Part shown: positions 8,066 through 16,446 of the stretch, piece after piece
Layout: each line of letters opens with the position of its first letter
Position numbering within the stretch: the stretch's first letter is position 1
Source of the DNA: Eubacteriales bacterium
GTDB lineage: Bacteria > Bacillota > Clostridia > Oscillospirales > Butyricicoccaceae
Direction: 5' to 3'
Assembly: GCA_030523305.1 (NCBI GenBank)
Contig: JAUNIY010000010.1
Coordinates: forward strand, 1 to 38,543
DNA length: 38,543 bases
The notes under the pieces: model-generated
Seen by the model: only the letters and a program-made list of their open reading frames with translations
Databases searched by the model: none
Told to the model about the DNA's origin: nothing
Translations under genes and position numbers: made by a program

Positions 8066-8686
8066 TTATTTCATCATGCCCCGTGCGGTAACGCGTATTG
8101 CATCCATCATCATATTGGCAAGGCTGCGTCCCTGGTCATCAAAACACCACATGACTTCTACGCCCACCATCGTTGATAACAAAATATCCGCATAGTAGTC
8201 CGTCGCAACCGATGTATCCAATACCTGCTGTTGTTTCCCTGCGTCTACAATCCGTTCCAAGCATTGATAGAGCATACGGTCACGGCTATAAAAAGCTTTC
8301 TCCGGATAGTTATAATAATTGGAGATCATCGCTTTGATAATACCCTTACCGCGCTTTTCGTGTTCTGTATAGCACAGGCGGACAAACTCCGTAATCGTAC
8401 GCAAGAAGTCGTCGCCCTCTACCTGCCCCATTGCTTCCTCATAAATCTTATCGGACGTTTCAAATGTATAAAAAATAATGTCTTCTTTGGAGTCGAAATG
8501 TGTGTAAAAGCTCCCTTTTGCCACATGGGCTGCTGTTGTGATGTCTTCAATATTAACGTTATTGAAGCCCTTTTCGTTGATTTCCTTCACAGCTGCTTGG
8601 TAGATTTTGTTTTTGGTTTCCATCGCTTGCAACTGCCGTTTGGTGAGCCGAACCACACGTTTCTTGTCTCTATTCCCGTCTTTCAT
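8066..8686 (-). CDS. TetR-family repressor, paralogue 1 (TetR-1)
   Basis: A 206-aa regulator. The N-terminal HTH is clear: RQLQAMETKNKIYQAAV, GFNNVNIEDITTAAHVAKGS and FYTHFDSKEDI (the FYxHFxSKE motif). The C-terminal ligand domain contains RGKGIIKAMISNYYNYPEKA and MWCFDDQGRSL. It is strikingly similar over its whole length, and identical in length, to the gene at 25792-26412; both read the same in YSRDRMLYQCL and TYYADILLSTMVGVE-type segments with few changes. The start chosen is the ATG at 8684-8686 (MKDGNRD), 9 bases after GAGAG and aligned with the paralogue's start; an in-frame ATG at 8695 lies too close to the ribosome site. The promoter overlaps a TGACY-N3-RGTCA palindrome, so it is probably autoregulated. 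Confidence 0.92.
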   Translation of the reverse strand: MKDGNRDKKRVVRLTKRQLQAMETKNKIYQAAVKEINEKGFNNVNIEDITTAAHVAKGSFYTHFDSKEDIIFYTFETSDKIYEEAMGQVEGDDFLRTITEFVRLCYTEHEKRGKGIIKAMISNYYNYPEKAFYSRDRMLYQCLERIVDAGKQQQVLDTSVATDYYADILLSTMVGVEVMWCFDDQGRSLANMMMDAIRVTARGMMK

Positions 8687-8728
8687 TTTCTGCATCTCTC
8701 TTTATTCGGTTTTTCACATCAAAGCCCT

Positions 8729-8749
8729 CTGCCGCTTTGCATGCGGCAG
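8729..8749 (-). other. Hairpin in the tetR-1 leader
   Basis: Perfect 7-bp stem CTGCCGC / GCGGCAG with a 7-base loop, within the predicted 5' leader of tetR-1 (about 60 bases upstream of its start). No U-run. Function unknown. Confidence 0.4.
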
Positions 8750-8821
8750 CCTTACACAGTCCCGCGGTTTTCCTTTCTGCCTGCACAGATGGAAATGTGG
8801 AATCGTAAGCGCTTTTCTTTT

Positions 8822-8850
8822 AGTATACCGTAATTGTGACTTGTGGTCAA
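8822..8850 (-). promoter_or_regulatory. tetR-1 promoter with overlapping TGACY-N3-RGTCA operator
   Basis: Minus strand: -35 TTGACC (8845-8850), 17 bp, -10 TATACT (8822-8827). The 13-bp palindrome TGACTTGTGGTCA (8837-8849) covers the -35 and part of the spacer. The same -10/-35/operator arrangement, with near-identical flanks, occurs at tetR-2. This is typical autorepressor geometry (inference). Confidence 0.8.
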
Positions 8851-9082
8851 CTGATTTTCTTTCTCACCGGGTGATGTTTGTTCTGCCCGCCGCTCATGTT
8901 GTACCGCCACGCAAGGTGTCCTTTGTTTCATTCCCGAAACAAACTTCGTGTGCCAAACGGTACATCCTGGATGATGGAGCTTGTACTGTTCTACAGGAAA
9001 ACAGGTTACACACGGCGTATATGCCACATGCAACCTGCTTTCATAATGATTATAGAAAAGAGGTAAATGCAAACAGAACAGT
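8851..9082. other. Gene-free stretch with the pyruvate carboxylase terminator
   Basis: Between the tetR-1 promoter and the pyruvate carboxylase stop I see no gene. An imperfect hairpin with closing arms CAGGTT / AACCTG (9002-9037) and a short T-tract TTTTCCT on the minus strand (to 8997) is the probable terminator of pyruvate carboxylase. Confidence 0.5.
8997..9037 (-). terminator. Probable terminator of pyruvate carboxylase
   Basis: Interrupted stem with outer arms CAGGTT/AACCTG and inner GGC/GCC around a GTATAT loop; on the minus strand it is followed by TTTTCC. Moderate because the stem has mismatches and the T-run is short. Confidence 0.5.
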
Positions 9083-12000
9083 TTAACAGCCGTTGACGGT
9101 AAGCAGCAGCTCTCCAGCTTTAACGCTGCTCCCCTCCTGAATGAAGACTTCTTCAACATGTCCGCTCATACGCGCTACAACTGAGATTTCCATCTTCATC
9201 GCTTCAATGACAGCCAGAACCTGATTTTCTTCCACAGCATCTCCCGGCTTAACTGCTACCTTGGTTACCATGCCAGGAATGGAAGCTCCAATCTGCCCCT
9301 TATCTTTTGGATCGGCCATGACAACAGTGTCAGCCGTTGCTTCTGCATTCTGGTCCGGGACAGCGACCTCACGGCGATTGCCGTTCAGTTCAAAAATCAC
9401 ATTCCGTGTGCCGTCGTCATTGTGGTCTCCCAAACCAAGATATTTGATGACCAAGGTCTTGCCATCTTCAATATTGATTTGGGTTGTTTCACCGACCTGC
9501 ATACCATAAAAAAATACATGGGAACCCATACGCATCAGATAGCCGTATTCCTTATCATATCTCCAGAAATCTTCCATCACCTTTGGATATAAGCAATAGG
9601 AAATGACATCGCGCATATCAGGGTTCGGATGCATCGGTTCGATTTCCCTGCGTACAGCGTCGAAATCAACAGGCTCCAACAATTCGCCTGGGCGGCAGGT
9701 AATCGGCTCTTCTCCCTTGAGCACAACTTTCTGAATATCTTCCGGGAATCCACATGGCGGTTGTCCCATCATTCCTTTGAAGTAAGATACAACAGAATCT
9801 GGAAATGTCAAGAATTCTCCGCGTTCCACGATATTTTCCGGTGTGAGTTCATTTTGCACCATAAAAATGGCCAAATCACCAACCATTTTGGAGGATGGCG
9901 TCACTTTGATTAAATCGCCCAGCATATCGTTTACCGTTTTGTACATTTCCTTGACTTCCTGGAAACGGCTTCCAAGGCCAATCGATACCACCTGCGGTTC
10001 CAGATTGGTATACTGACCGCCTGGGATTTCATATTTGTAAATGTCTGTAACTGGAGTCTTTAACCCGTGATCAAAGTTTTTATAGCGCAGCCTTACATCG
10101 GCCCAATAATCGGTCAGCTTCTGCAAGCCGTTCAAATCCAAACCTGTATCACGCGCATTGCCCTGCAGTGCGGCCACCACAGCATTCATAGACGGCTGGG
10201 ACGTCAAACTTGACAGAGAAGCAATGGCGGTATCCACAATATCCACACCAGCTTCCGCTGCCATGAGCAAGGTTGCCACCTGATTGCTGGTTGTGTCATG
10301 CGTATGCAGATGAATGGGAATACCGATCTCCTGTTTTAAGGCATGCACCAATTCCTTTGCCGCATACGGCTTCAGCAATCCAGACATGTCCTTAATGGCA
10401 ACAGCGTGCACGCCCATGCGTTCCAGCTCCTTTGCCATTTTGACATAGTAGTCCAAAGTATAGCTATTTCTCGTCTTATCCAAAATATCGCCGGTATAAC
10501 AAATGGTGCCTTCACAGAATTTATTCTGGTTCAGAACCTCATCAATGGCGACCTCCATGCCCGGAATCCAGTTCAAAGAATCAAATACACGGAAAATATC
10601 GATTCCGCTCTTCGCGCTCTGCCGAATAAATTCGCGGACAACATTGTCCGGATAATTTGCATAGCCAACTGCATTTGCACCGCGGAGCAGCATTTGGAAG
10701 GGAATATTGGGAATTTTTTCCCGTAATAAGTCCAGACGTTCCCAAGGGGATTCATGCAGGAAACGAAATGCTACATCGAACGTAGCGCCTCCCCACATTT
10801 CCAGAGAGAAACAGTCCGCCAGGATATCTGCCGTACCGTCCGCACCCTTTACCATATCGCGCGTACGCATGCGGGTAGAAAGCAAGGACTGATGCGCATC
10901 ACGCATTGTGGTATCAGTAATCAACAACTTTTTCTGATCCAAAACCCATCTGCTGACGGCTTCAGGCCCTTTTTCATCCAACATCTGTTTAAGACCCGGC
11001 TTCGGATTTCCGCTCCCCTCTGGAAACCGCGGCTTCTCGTACACCTTTGGATCTGGATCCGGACGGTTGACTTCGATACATCCGATATATTTTAACACGC
11101 GGGTTGCCCGGTCACGGGAGCCAAGAATATCAAACAATTCCGGTGTTTCATCGATGAACTTCGTATGGCACTGTCCCGCCAAAAATGTGGGATGGCTCAG
11201 GATATTGGTGACAAACGGGATGTTGGTCTTGACGCCGCGCACACGCACTTCGTTGATGGAACGCAGCGCCTTCCGGCATGCCCCGCGGAACGTATTGTCC
11301 TGACAGGTTACTTTGACCAACAGAGAATCATAATATGGGGAAACCACTGTACCAGTCGTGGCGTTTCCGCCATCCAGCCGGACGCCATAGCCACCGCCTG
11401 TACGATATGCGATAATTTTGCCGTTATCCGGTGCAAAATGATTCGCCGGGTCTTCGGTTGTAACACGGCACTGAATCGCATAGCCCTGAATATGTACATC
11501 ATCCTGACAGGTTAGCCCAATTTCCGGGACGGACAACGGATGACCTTCTGCAATTAAAATCTGTGCACGGACAAGGTCAATACCGCTGACCATTTCCGTA
11601 ACCGTATGTTCTACCTGAATCCGCGGATTCATTTCGATGAAATAGTAATCGCCAGAGCTGTCCACCAAAAATTCCAATGTGCCTGCGTTGACATAGCCGA
11701 CTGACTTGGCAATTTTCACCGCATCATCGCGGATTTTTTTTCTGATTTCCTCGTCCACAGAAAATGCCGGGGCAAATTCAACGATTTTCTGATAGCGGCG
11801 CTGCAAAGAGCAGTCACGTTCTCCAATGTGATAGCAATTGCCATAGTGATCCGCAAGGACTTGCACTTCAATATGCTTGGGATTTACAAGGAACTTTTCA
11901 ATAAAGATATCATCGTTTCCGAAGGATTTCAATGCTTCGTTGCGTACCAGTTCAAACGCCGGCTTCACCTCTTCCGGTTTATCGCAACGGCGCATACCGC

Positions 12001-12511
12001 GTCCGCCGCCGCCAGCCGCCGCTTTGAGAATAATCGGAAATCCAAAGGAAATTGCTTTGTTCAGCGCTTCATCGGCATCCTTTAATGGTTCCGTACATCC
12101 GGGAATAATCGGAACCCCTGCATCAATTGCAATCTGTTTCGCGCTGAGCTTATCCCCCATCATAGCCAGGATGTTGCTCGGAGGCCCAATAAATTGGATA
12201 CCTTCCTCCTCACACGCCTTTGCAAATGCAGCATTTTCGGACAGAAATCCGTATCCAGGATGGATTGCATCGACACCGCGGCGTTTGGCAAGATTGATAA
12301 TGCCCGGAATGTCAAGATATGCACCGACAGGGCTTTTATTGATACCAATCAAATATGCTTCATCCGCATGTGTACGAAACTGGCTGTTCGTATCTTCATT
12401 GGAATACATGGCTACTGTACGCAATCCAAGATCATAGCAGGCACGGAAAATTCGGATTGCAATTTCGCCACGGTTGGCGGCCAATACCTTTTGAAATGGT
12501 TTCTGTATCAC
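9083..12511 (-). CDS. pyc: Pyruvate carboxylase
   Basis: Full-length 1142-aa biotin enzyme that carboxylates pyruvate to oxaloacetate with ATP and bicarbonate (anaplerosis). Order of domains: biotin carboxylase (about 1-450; GGGGRGM ATP-grasp loop, EMNPRIQVEHTVTE active-site strand), carboxyltransferase TIM barrel (about 525-800; TTMRDAHQSLLSTR at its start, HTHDT metal site), a conserved carboxylase region, then the biotinyl domain with Lys1106 in EAMKMEI. The length is typical of single-chain Pyc. The start is GTG at 12509-12511, preceded by GAGGTGAT. It stands alone on its transcript, divergent from the OPRT-like gene. With PFOR it makes pyruvate the central node of the window. Confidence 0.97.
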   Translation of the reverse strand: MIQKPFQKVLAANRGEIAIRIFRACYDLGLRTVAMYSNEDTNSQFRTHADEAYLIGINKSPVGAYLDIPGIINLAKRRGVDAIHPGYGFLSENAAFAKACEEEGIQFIGPPSNILAMMGDKLSAKQIAIDAGVPIIPGCTEPLKDADEALNKAISFGFPIILKAAAGGGGRGMRRCDKPEEVKPAFELVRNEALKSFGNDDIFIEKFLVNPKHIEVQVLADHYGNCYHIGERDCSLQRRYQKIVEFAPAFSVDEEIRKKIRDDAVKIAKSVGYVNAGTLEFLVDSSGDYYFIEMNPRIQVEHTVTEMVSGIDLVRAQILIAEGHPLSVPEIGLTCQDDVHIQGYAIQCRVTTEDPANHFAPDNGKIIAYRTGGGYGVRLDGGNATTGTVVSPYYDSLLVKVTCQDNTFRGACRKALRSINEVRVRGVKTNIPFVTNILSHPTFLAGQCHTKFIDETPELFDILGSRDRATRVLKYIGCIEVNRPDPDPKVYEKPRFPEGSGNPKPGLKQMLDEKGPEAVSRWVLDQKKLLITDTTMRDAHQSLLSTRMRTRDMVKGADGTADILADCFSLEMWGGATFDVAFRFLHESPWERLDLLREKIPNIPFQMLLRGANAVGYANYPDNVVREFIRQSAKSGIDIFRVFDSLNWIPGMEVAIDEVLNQNKFCEGTICYTGDILDKTRNSYTLDYYVKMAKELERMGVHAVAIKDMSGLLKPYAAKELVHALKQEIGIPIHLHTHDTTSNQVATLLMAAEAGVDIVDTAIASLSSLTSQPSMNAVVAALQGNARDTGLDLNGLQKLTDYWADVRLRYKNFDHGLKTPVTDIYKYEIPGGQYTNLEPQVVSIGLGSRFQEVKEMYKTVNDMLGDLIKVTPSSKMVGDLAIFMVQNELTPENIVERGEFLTFPDSVVSYFKGMMGQPPCGFPEDIQKVVLKGEEPITCRPGELLEPVDFDAVRREIEPMHPNPDMRDVISYCLYPKVMEDFWRYDKEYGYLMRMGSHVFFYGMQVGETTQINIEDGKTLVIKYLGLGDHNDDGTRNVIFELNGNRREVAVPDQNAEATADTVVMADPKDKGQIGASIPGMVTKVAVKPGDAVEENQVLAVIEAMKMEISVVARMSGHVEEVFIQEGSSVKAGELLLTVNGC

Positions 12512-12827
12512 AATATCACCTCATACTGTAAAATTTCAGCCGATCTTTTGCTCTGCCCGACTTCATTTGTATAATGATTACAAGTATACACTTTGAAAAG
12601 CAACGGAAGACGGCTGTTTTTCAGTTGAATTTTGCAACAATTCGGATAAACCGTCCTGTTACGCATCCATCTGGAAAAATTCCCCTGCTGCATCGGAAGG
12701 CTTTTGAAGAAACTGAAATTTGGAAAATATCTCTGTAGATACTGCAAATCCACCTCATCTAAAATTGCTATATAATAGATCTCAAGCAGAGTAAACTCAT
12801 GCATCACAAGGAAGAAGGGCGAAACAA
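12512..12827. other. Divergent promoter region, pyc / OPRT-like gene
   Basis: Minus strand: candidate pyc promoter TTCAAA (12592-12597), 18 bp, TATACA (12568-12573), overlapping an inverted repeat GTATA/TATAC. Plus strand: -10 TATAAT (12771-12776) about 50 bases before the GTG of the OPRT-like gene, without a good -35. No coding potential is recognised in between. Confidence 0.45.
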
Positions 12828-13475
12828 GTGAAAAAACTCGAATCCAGGGTTATCGAATTAAACTCAAAAAAGTATGGAAATATCGTTCCGATCCGGGCAA
12901 TCCCAGGACATTTTGTTACCAGCCATTCCCATATCAATTATTTCATCGACGTGACCCTGCTGAAATCCAACCAGATTGACGCCGCAAACTGTGCGCATGC
13001 GCTGGCACATCAATATACCAGCATGGATCCAATTGACACAATTATATGTCTGGACGGTACCGGTATCATCGGCGCATTCCTCTCCCAAGAACTGCAGGCG
13101 CAATATTCCAATGCTGAAAAGAAAAAAATTTATGTCATCTGCCCGGAATGCGCAAACAATGGCCAAATGTTTTTTCGCCACAATGTCGAACCGATGGTTC
13201 ATGGAAAAAATGTTATCCTTCTGCTAGCTACGGTTACCACAGGCATCAGTATCCGCCGCGGTATGGAATGCATGGATTACTATGGTGGTAATCTAAAAGG
13301 CGTATTCACGATTTTCAGCGCAATCGACGAGATTGGAAGCACCGCCATCAACACGATCTTTACCAAAGAGGATATCCCAGGCTATGCGTCTTATCTGCGC
13401 CGGGATTGTCCGTTTTGTAAAAACAAAGCTCCCATTGAAGCACTTGTTAATTCCTATGGCTACTCGCAACTATAA
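12828..13475 (+). CDS. Orotate-phosphoribosyltransferase-like protein with altered PRPP loop
   Basis: A 215-aa type-I phosphoribosyltransferase-fold protein. DGTGIIGAF (76-84) corresponds to the pyrophosphate-loop region. GKNVILLLATVTTGIS (126-141) corresponds to the PRPP-binding loop, whose usual two acidic residues (DD/ED before the ATTG-type turn) are replaced by LA, so normal transferase activity is doubtful. The C-terminal CPFC (194-197) and the end ALVNSYGYSQL are recognisable from proteins commonly annotated as OPRT-like in Firmicutes. The start is GTG after AAGAAGG. It is divergent from pyc, a terminator follows, and no pyrimidine genes are adjacent. It may be a regulatory or nucleotide-sensing relative; the function is open. 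Confidence 0.65.
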   Translation: MKKLESRVIELNSKKYGNIVPIRAIPGHFVTSHSHINYFIDVTLLKSNQIDAANCAHALAHQYTSMDPIDTIICLDGTGIIGAFLSQELQAQYSNAEKKKIYVICPECANNGQMFFRHNVEPMVHGKNVILLLATVTTGISIRRGMECMDYYGGNLKGVFTIFSAIDEIGSTAINTIFTKEDIPGYASYLRRDCPFCKNKAPIEALVNSYGYSQL

Positions 13476-13575
13476 AACCACAACTGCTTAAAACATACAC
13501 CTACTTTCTCCATGGAAAATACCCATTGAATAAAATGCAGAGTAGCCTTCTTATGATCGCGCCCCGAGGCGCACA

Positions 13576-13610
13576 AAAGCAACGTCAACCGCACTTGACG
13601 TTGCTTTTTT
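13576..13610 (+). terminator. Terminator of the OPRT-like gene
   Basis: Stem AAAGCAACGTCAA / TTGACGTTGCTTT with a 5-base loop and TTTTTTC. It lies between convergent genes; the minus-strand side ends in TTTTG, so it may be bidirectional for the DUF4125-like gene. Confidence 0.88.
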
Positions 13611-13673
13611 CTTGATTGCCAAAACAATACTGTCACAATCCCGTATTGCTTGTTGTACCGTAAATCAGATGCT

Positions 13674-14294
13674 TTATGAGCTCCGAAAGGCCAATTCTTC
13701 TTCCGCTTGTTCCAATGACGAAAACCCATACATAGCCATTGTGTTTTCCAAAATCATTTCAGATAGATTTTTCCCCTCCATTTGCATACGTCGTACATAA
13801 TCAGCATACAGCTGTATCGTTTTTGTCGAATACGTGGCAAGTTCTCCCCAGAGATAGGTTTCAAGCGATGTATTGCTGATACTGTCTTCGCTCTGATGGA
13901 TGGATCGGCCGCTTCCCGCCAACCTGGGATAGCGTTTTGCCAACGACTCCTGCCAATGCACATGTGCCTCACAGATAAACGATATCTTCTCGTCCTTTTG
14001 TGCGGAACGCGGTGGAATAGAGTCCTGTATGCGCTGAAATTCTTCCGGGCTGGTACGCTCCATCATGTACGCATACTTTTCACTCAACAGATTCCTTCCG
14101 TCCCGGTGTGCCGACAGCAGATCGTAATAATAACTGTCTTGCATTTCTGTACTCCATGCCATCAACTGGCTGGATCGCATGATAAAGAACGTATGCTTAT
14201 CATCCTGGCAGGACGCCCGTCCGCCTATATTGCGCACTTTATCAAACAACTGCCACTCCATTTCTACAATGGCTTTTACATTATTGCTAACCAC
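13674..14294 (-). CDS. DUF4125-like protein
   Basis: A 206-aa soluble, helical protein of unknown function that I recognise as DUF4125-like: IVEMEWQLFDKVRNIGGRASCQDD at the N-terminus, MRSSQLMAWSTEM, then LYADYVRRMQMEGKNLSEM and a C-terminal ENTMAMYGFSSLE. No catalytic signature is known to me. The start is GTG at 14292-14294, 9 bases after the stop of the DUF4037-like gene, whose end carries the AGTGAGG ribosome site. It is the third gene of a tightly packed minus-strand module. Confidence 0.72.
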   Translation of the reverse strand: MVSNNVKAIVEMEWQLFDKVRNIGGRASCQDDKHTFFIMRSSQLMAWSTEMQDSYYYDLLSAHRDGRNLLSEKYAYMMERTSPEEFQRIQDSIPPRSAQKDEKISFICEAHVHWQESLAKRYPRLAGSGRSIHQSEDSISNTSLETYLWGELATYSTKTIQLYADYVRRMQMEGKNLSEMILENTMAMYGFSSLEQAEEELAFRSS

Positions 14295-14303
14295 TTTGGT
14301 TCC

Positions 14304-15224
14304 TCACTCCTGCATAAAATGTGTCTTGCGAAGCACCTCATCCTGAATGTGCTCCATGATATCCGGGCATACGTCCAGCAGAAAATTCCCGCTATGTTTT
14401 GTCAGCCCCTGCCGCCGCAACTCCGCCGCAATATTCAGGCAGATCGCTTCTATCAATCCGGTTGCTTCCAAAGCCTGTGCTTTGCTAAGCCGTTCAATCA
14501 GTGTAACGGTCCGTTTTAGCTTTGGTAATCGTTCCAATCCACGAAACATCCATTTATAAAAAGGCGTATATGCTCTGTTCAACAAATACACCATAGAAAT
14601 TGCCGCTTTGATAAATTCTGCCATTGCCAACTGCGCGGCAACCGCATCCTCCCGTTTGATACAACGTGGATAGTTATATTGTCCTGCTTGTGCCATCGTT
14701 GCTGCACGCGCCGCAATTTTCTTGATCCGGACATCCTCTGGATAATATTGTTGCAGCCGCGTCCTAATTGCTGAAAAATGCCCAAGCGGATCGTAAAAAA
14801 CTTCCCCATTCACCGCTGTTGCCAAAAAAGATTCCGGGATCCGGCGCCACTGCTCCAATGTAACCGGCCCTTCTGTCATTCCTGTATACCGTCGGTACCA
14901 ATCCTGAGTGCACAGGCATCCAACCCTTTCGCCGCTCATGTTACTATCTTGCCTTGCCGGATAACCCGCGGCCTCGCCCGGCAGCGCATAATATGCAGCC
15001 TGTACCTCAGCTCCGTATGCCTGATAGTCCTCTTGTTCCATCCAAATACAAAAAGCCGGCCCCCAGTCGTGATCCCTGGACAATGCGTCATCAAAGCCCA
15101 GGCATTCTGAACCTTCTCCTGCAAGCCCTACCGCTATACGCGGCATCAATGCCGGGAACTGACGTTCCAATGCGGGTCTCCCAACGGTTTCATAATAGTA
15201 TCTGGCAAGCGCCAATCCGTTCAT
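14304..15224 (-). CDS. DUF4037-like putative nucleotidyltransferase-fold protein
   Basis: A 306-aa protein. The N-terminal segment GEGSECLGFDDALSRDHDWG (37-56) looks like a nucleotidyltransferase-type G-S...D-x-D arrangement (Asp51, Asp53) as in DUF4037 proteins; the remainder is helical (AAISMVYLLNRAYTPFYKW). The substrate is unknown. Its start overlaps the upstream TPR gene by 4 bases (ATGA) and its stop is 9 bases from the DUF4125-like start, so all three are translationally coupled. The order TPR, DUF4037-like, DUF4125-like suggests a protein-protein platform with an NTase-fold effector (inference). Confidence 0.72.
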   Translation of the reverse strand: MNGLALARYYYETVGRPALERQFPALMPRIAVGLAGEGSECLGFDDALSRDHDWGPAFCIWMEQEDYQAYGAEVQAAYYALPGEAAGYPARQDSNMSGERVGCLCTQDWYRRYTGMTEGPVTLEQWRRIPESFLATAVNGEVFYDPLGHFSAIRTRLQQYYPEDVRIKKIAARAATMAQAGQYNYPRCIKREDAVAAQLAMAEFIKAAISMVYLLNRAYTPFYKWMFRGLERLPKLKRTVTLIERLSKAQALEATGLIEAICLNIAAELRRQGLTKHSGNFLLDVCPDIMEHIQDEVLRKTHFMQE

Positions 15225-16156
15225 ACCTGCCTCACTTCCTTCAGCCGTTTTAAGTCATCGGAAATGGCGCAGGTTCGTTCATGCTCTGCCCCCAGCAGCT
15301 TTTCAAAAATCTGCTTTGCCTTTTCCAGCGATTGGATCGCTTCTTTCCTTTTTCCAAGCTTTTCATAAACCCAGTACATATTCCGAAAGGTAACGCCGTA
15401 TTCCAAATTTTCTCCAAAAAACCGCTTGGTGTATCGCGCTGATTTTTGATACAACCGCAAAGCCGTATCGTTGTCTCCCTGTGCATAGAGAAATGCTGCC
15501 AAACTGTTTAAGCCTGCGGCATAATGCACGTTTTCCTCTTCCGCACACTGTTCGAACACAAACATGGCGCGGTTGACATAGTCCATGGCCTTCTCCCGGT
15601 CTTCTGCCGCCATATACAGTGCAGCCAGATTATGATATGTAATCGCAAGCTCCTGCCTGCATTCCGGTATAATTGCAATCAACTTCAGCGCTTCCTCCAA
15701 ATATGTGATTGCCTTGGAAACCTGCCCGGTTTCCCGATATACCAATGCAATATTGTTCAATACGCTGGCGAAGGTCTCGTTGTTCTCCACTCCACATTGC
15801 CGATAAATATCGAGCGATTCCTCAAAAAGACGGATAGCCGTCTCATATTCTCCCTTCAACCGGTAAGTACCAGCCATATTGTTCAATACTGTAGCATATT
15901 GCATACTGTTCCGTCCCAATTTCTCACATACAAGCTCTTGCGCATATTGAAACATAACAATGGATTCCGCAAACCGGCTTATTCCCCTATATAAGGATCC
16001 CAGTTCATTGTAACCAGCAATCAATTCATCCATTTCTTCTGGATTGTTCTGTGCTTTTTGGACGTGCTGCAACAGAAAACGCTCTACCTGTTCCAAATTC
16101 CCCTGTCCATATCGTGCATCCAGATTTCTATAAAACTGTTCCAGCTTTTTTTGCAC
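15221..16156 (-). CDS. Tetratricopeptide-repeat protein
   Basis: A 311-aa TPR protein with about six 34-42-residue helix-turn-helix repeats, e.g. YATVLNNMAGTYRLKGEYE, FASVLNNIALVYRETGQVS, AITYHNLAALYMAAEDREK and AAGLNSLAAFLYAQGDND, of the kinesin-light-chain/NB-ARC-partner type (TPR_12 spacing). There is no signal peptide or enzymatic domain. TPR folds bind peptides or partner proteins. It is the first gene of the three-gene module and overlaps the next by 4 bases. The start ATG follows a GGAGGGGTC ribosome site. The binding partner is likely one of the two downstream proteins. Confidence 0.88.
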   Translation of the reverse strand: MQKKLEQFYRNLDARYGQGNLEQVERFLLQHVQKAQNNPEEMDELIAGYNELGSLYRGISRFAESIVMFQYAQELVCEKLGRNSMQYATVLNNMAGTYRLKGEYETAIRLFEESLDIYRQCGVENNETFASVLNNIALVYRETGQVSKAITYLEEALKLIAIIPECRQELAITYHNLAALYMAAEDREKAMDYVNRAMFVFEQCAEEENVHYAAGLNSLAAFLYAQGDNDTALRLYQKSARYTKRFFGENLEYGVTFRNMYWVYEKLGKRKEAIQSLEKAKQIFEKLLGAEHERTCAISDDLKRLKEVRQV

Positions 16157-16446
16157 GTTGACCCCTCCTTTTTTCTGTCGCTATCTTTGCCTATTTTCAT
16201 CTCATTATAAAAAATACTTCTCGTCAGCAATTTGCATTATCTCGTGTGATGTGTGCATTTCACGGTATCCTCGTCATTTGGATGATTCGTATATTGCAGT
16301 CACATGTAAAACGGATCTATAACAAGCAGATTGGTGATTCTGCAAAAAAAAGAAGAAGACATGCACAGTATATCTTCTACCATTCTTATATAATACCAAA
16401 TATAGAAACTTGTCACAAATACATGCTTTTGCAAGGAGGAAATCAA
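16157..16446. other. Divergent region between the TPR module and the alcohol dehydrogenase
   Basis: Minus strand: -10 TATAAT (16204-16209) about 50 bases before the TPR start, with only a poor -35. Plus strand: -10 TATAAT (16389-16394) about 50 bases before the dehydrogenase ATG, again with a weak -35, which may mean an activator is needed. An open frame from 16246 merely extends the dehydrogenase upstream and is not supported by a ribosome site. Confidence 0.4.
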
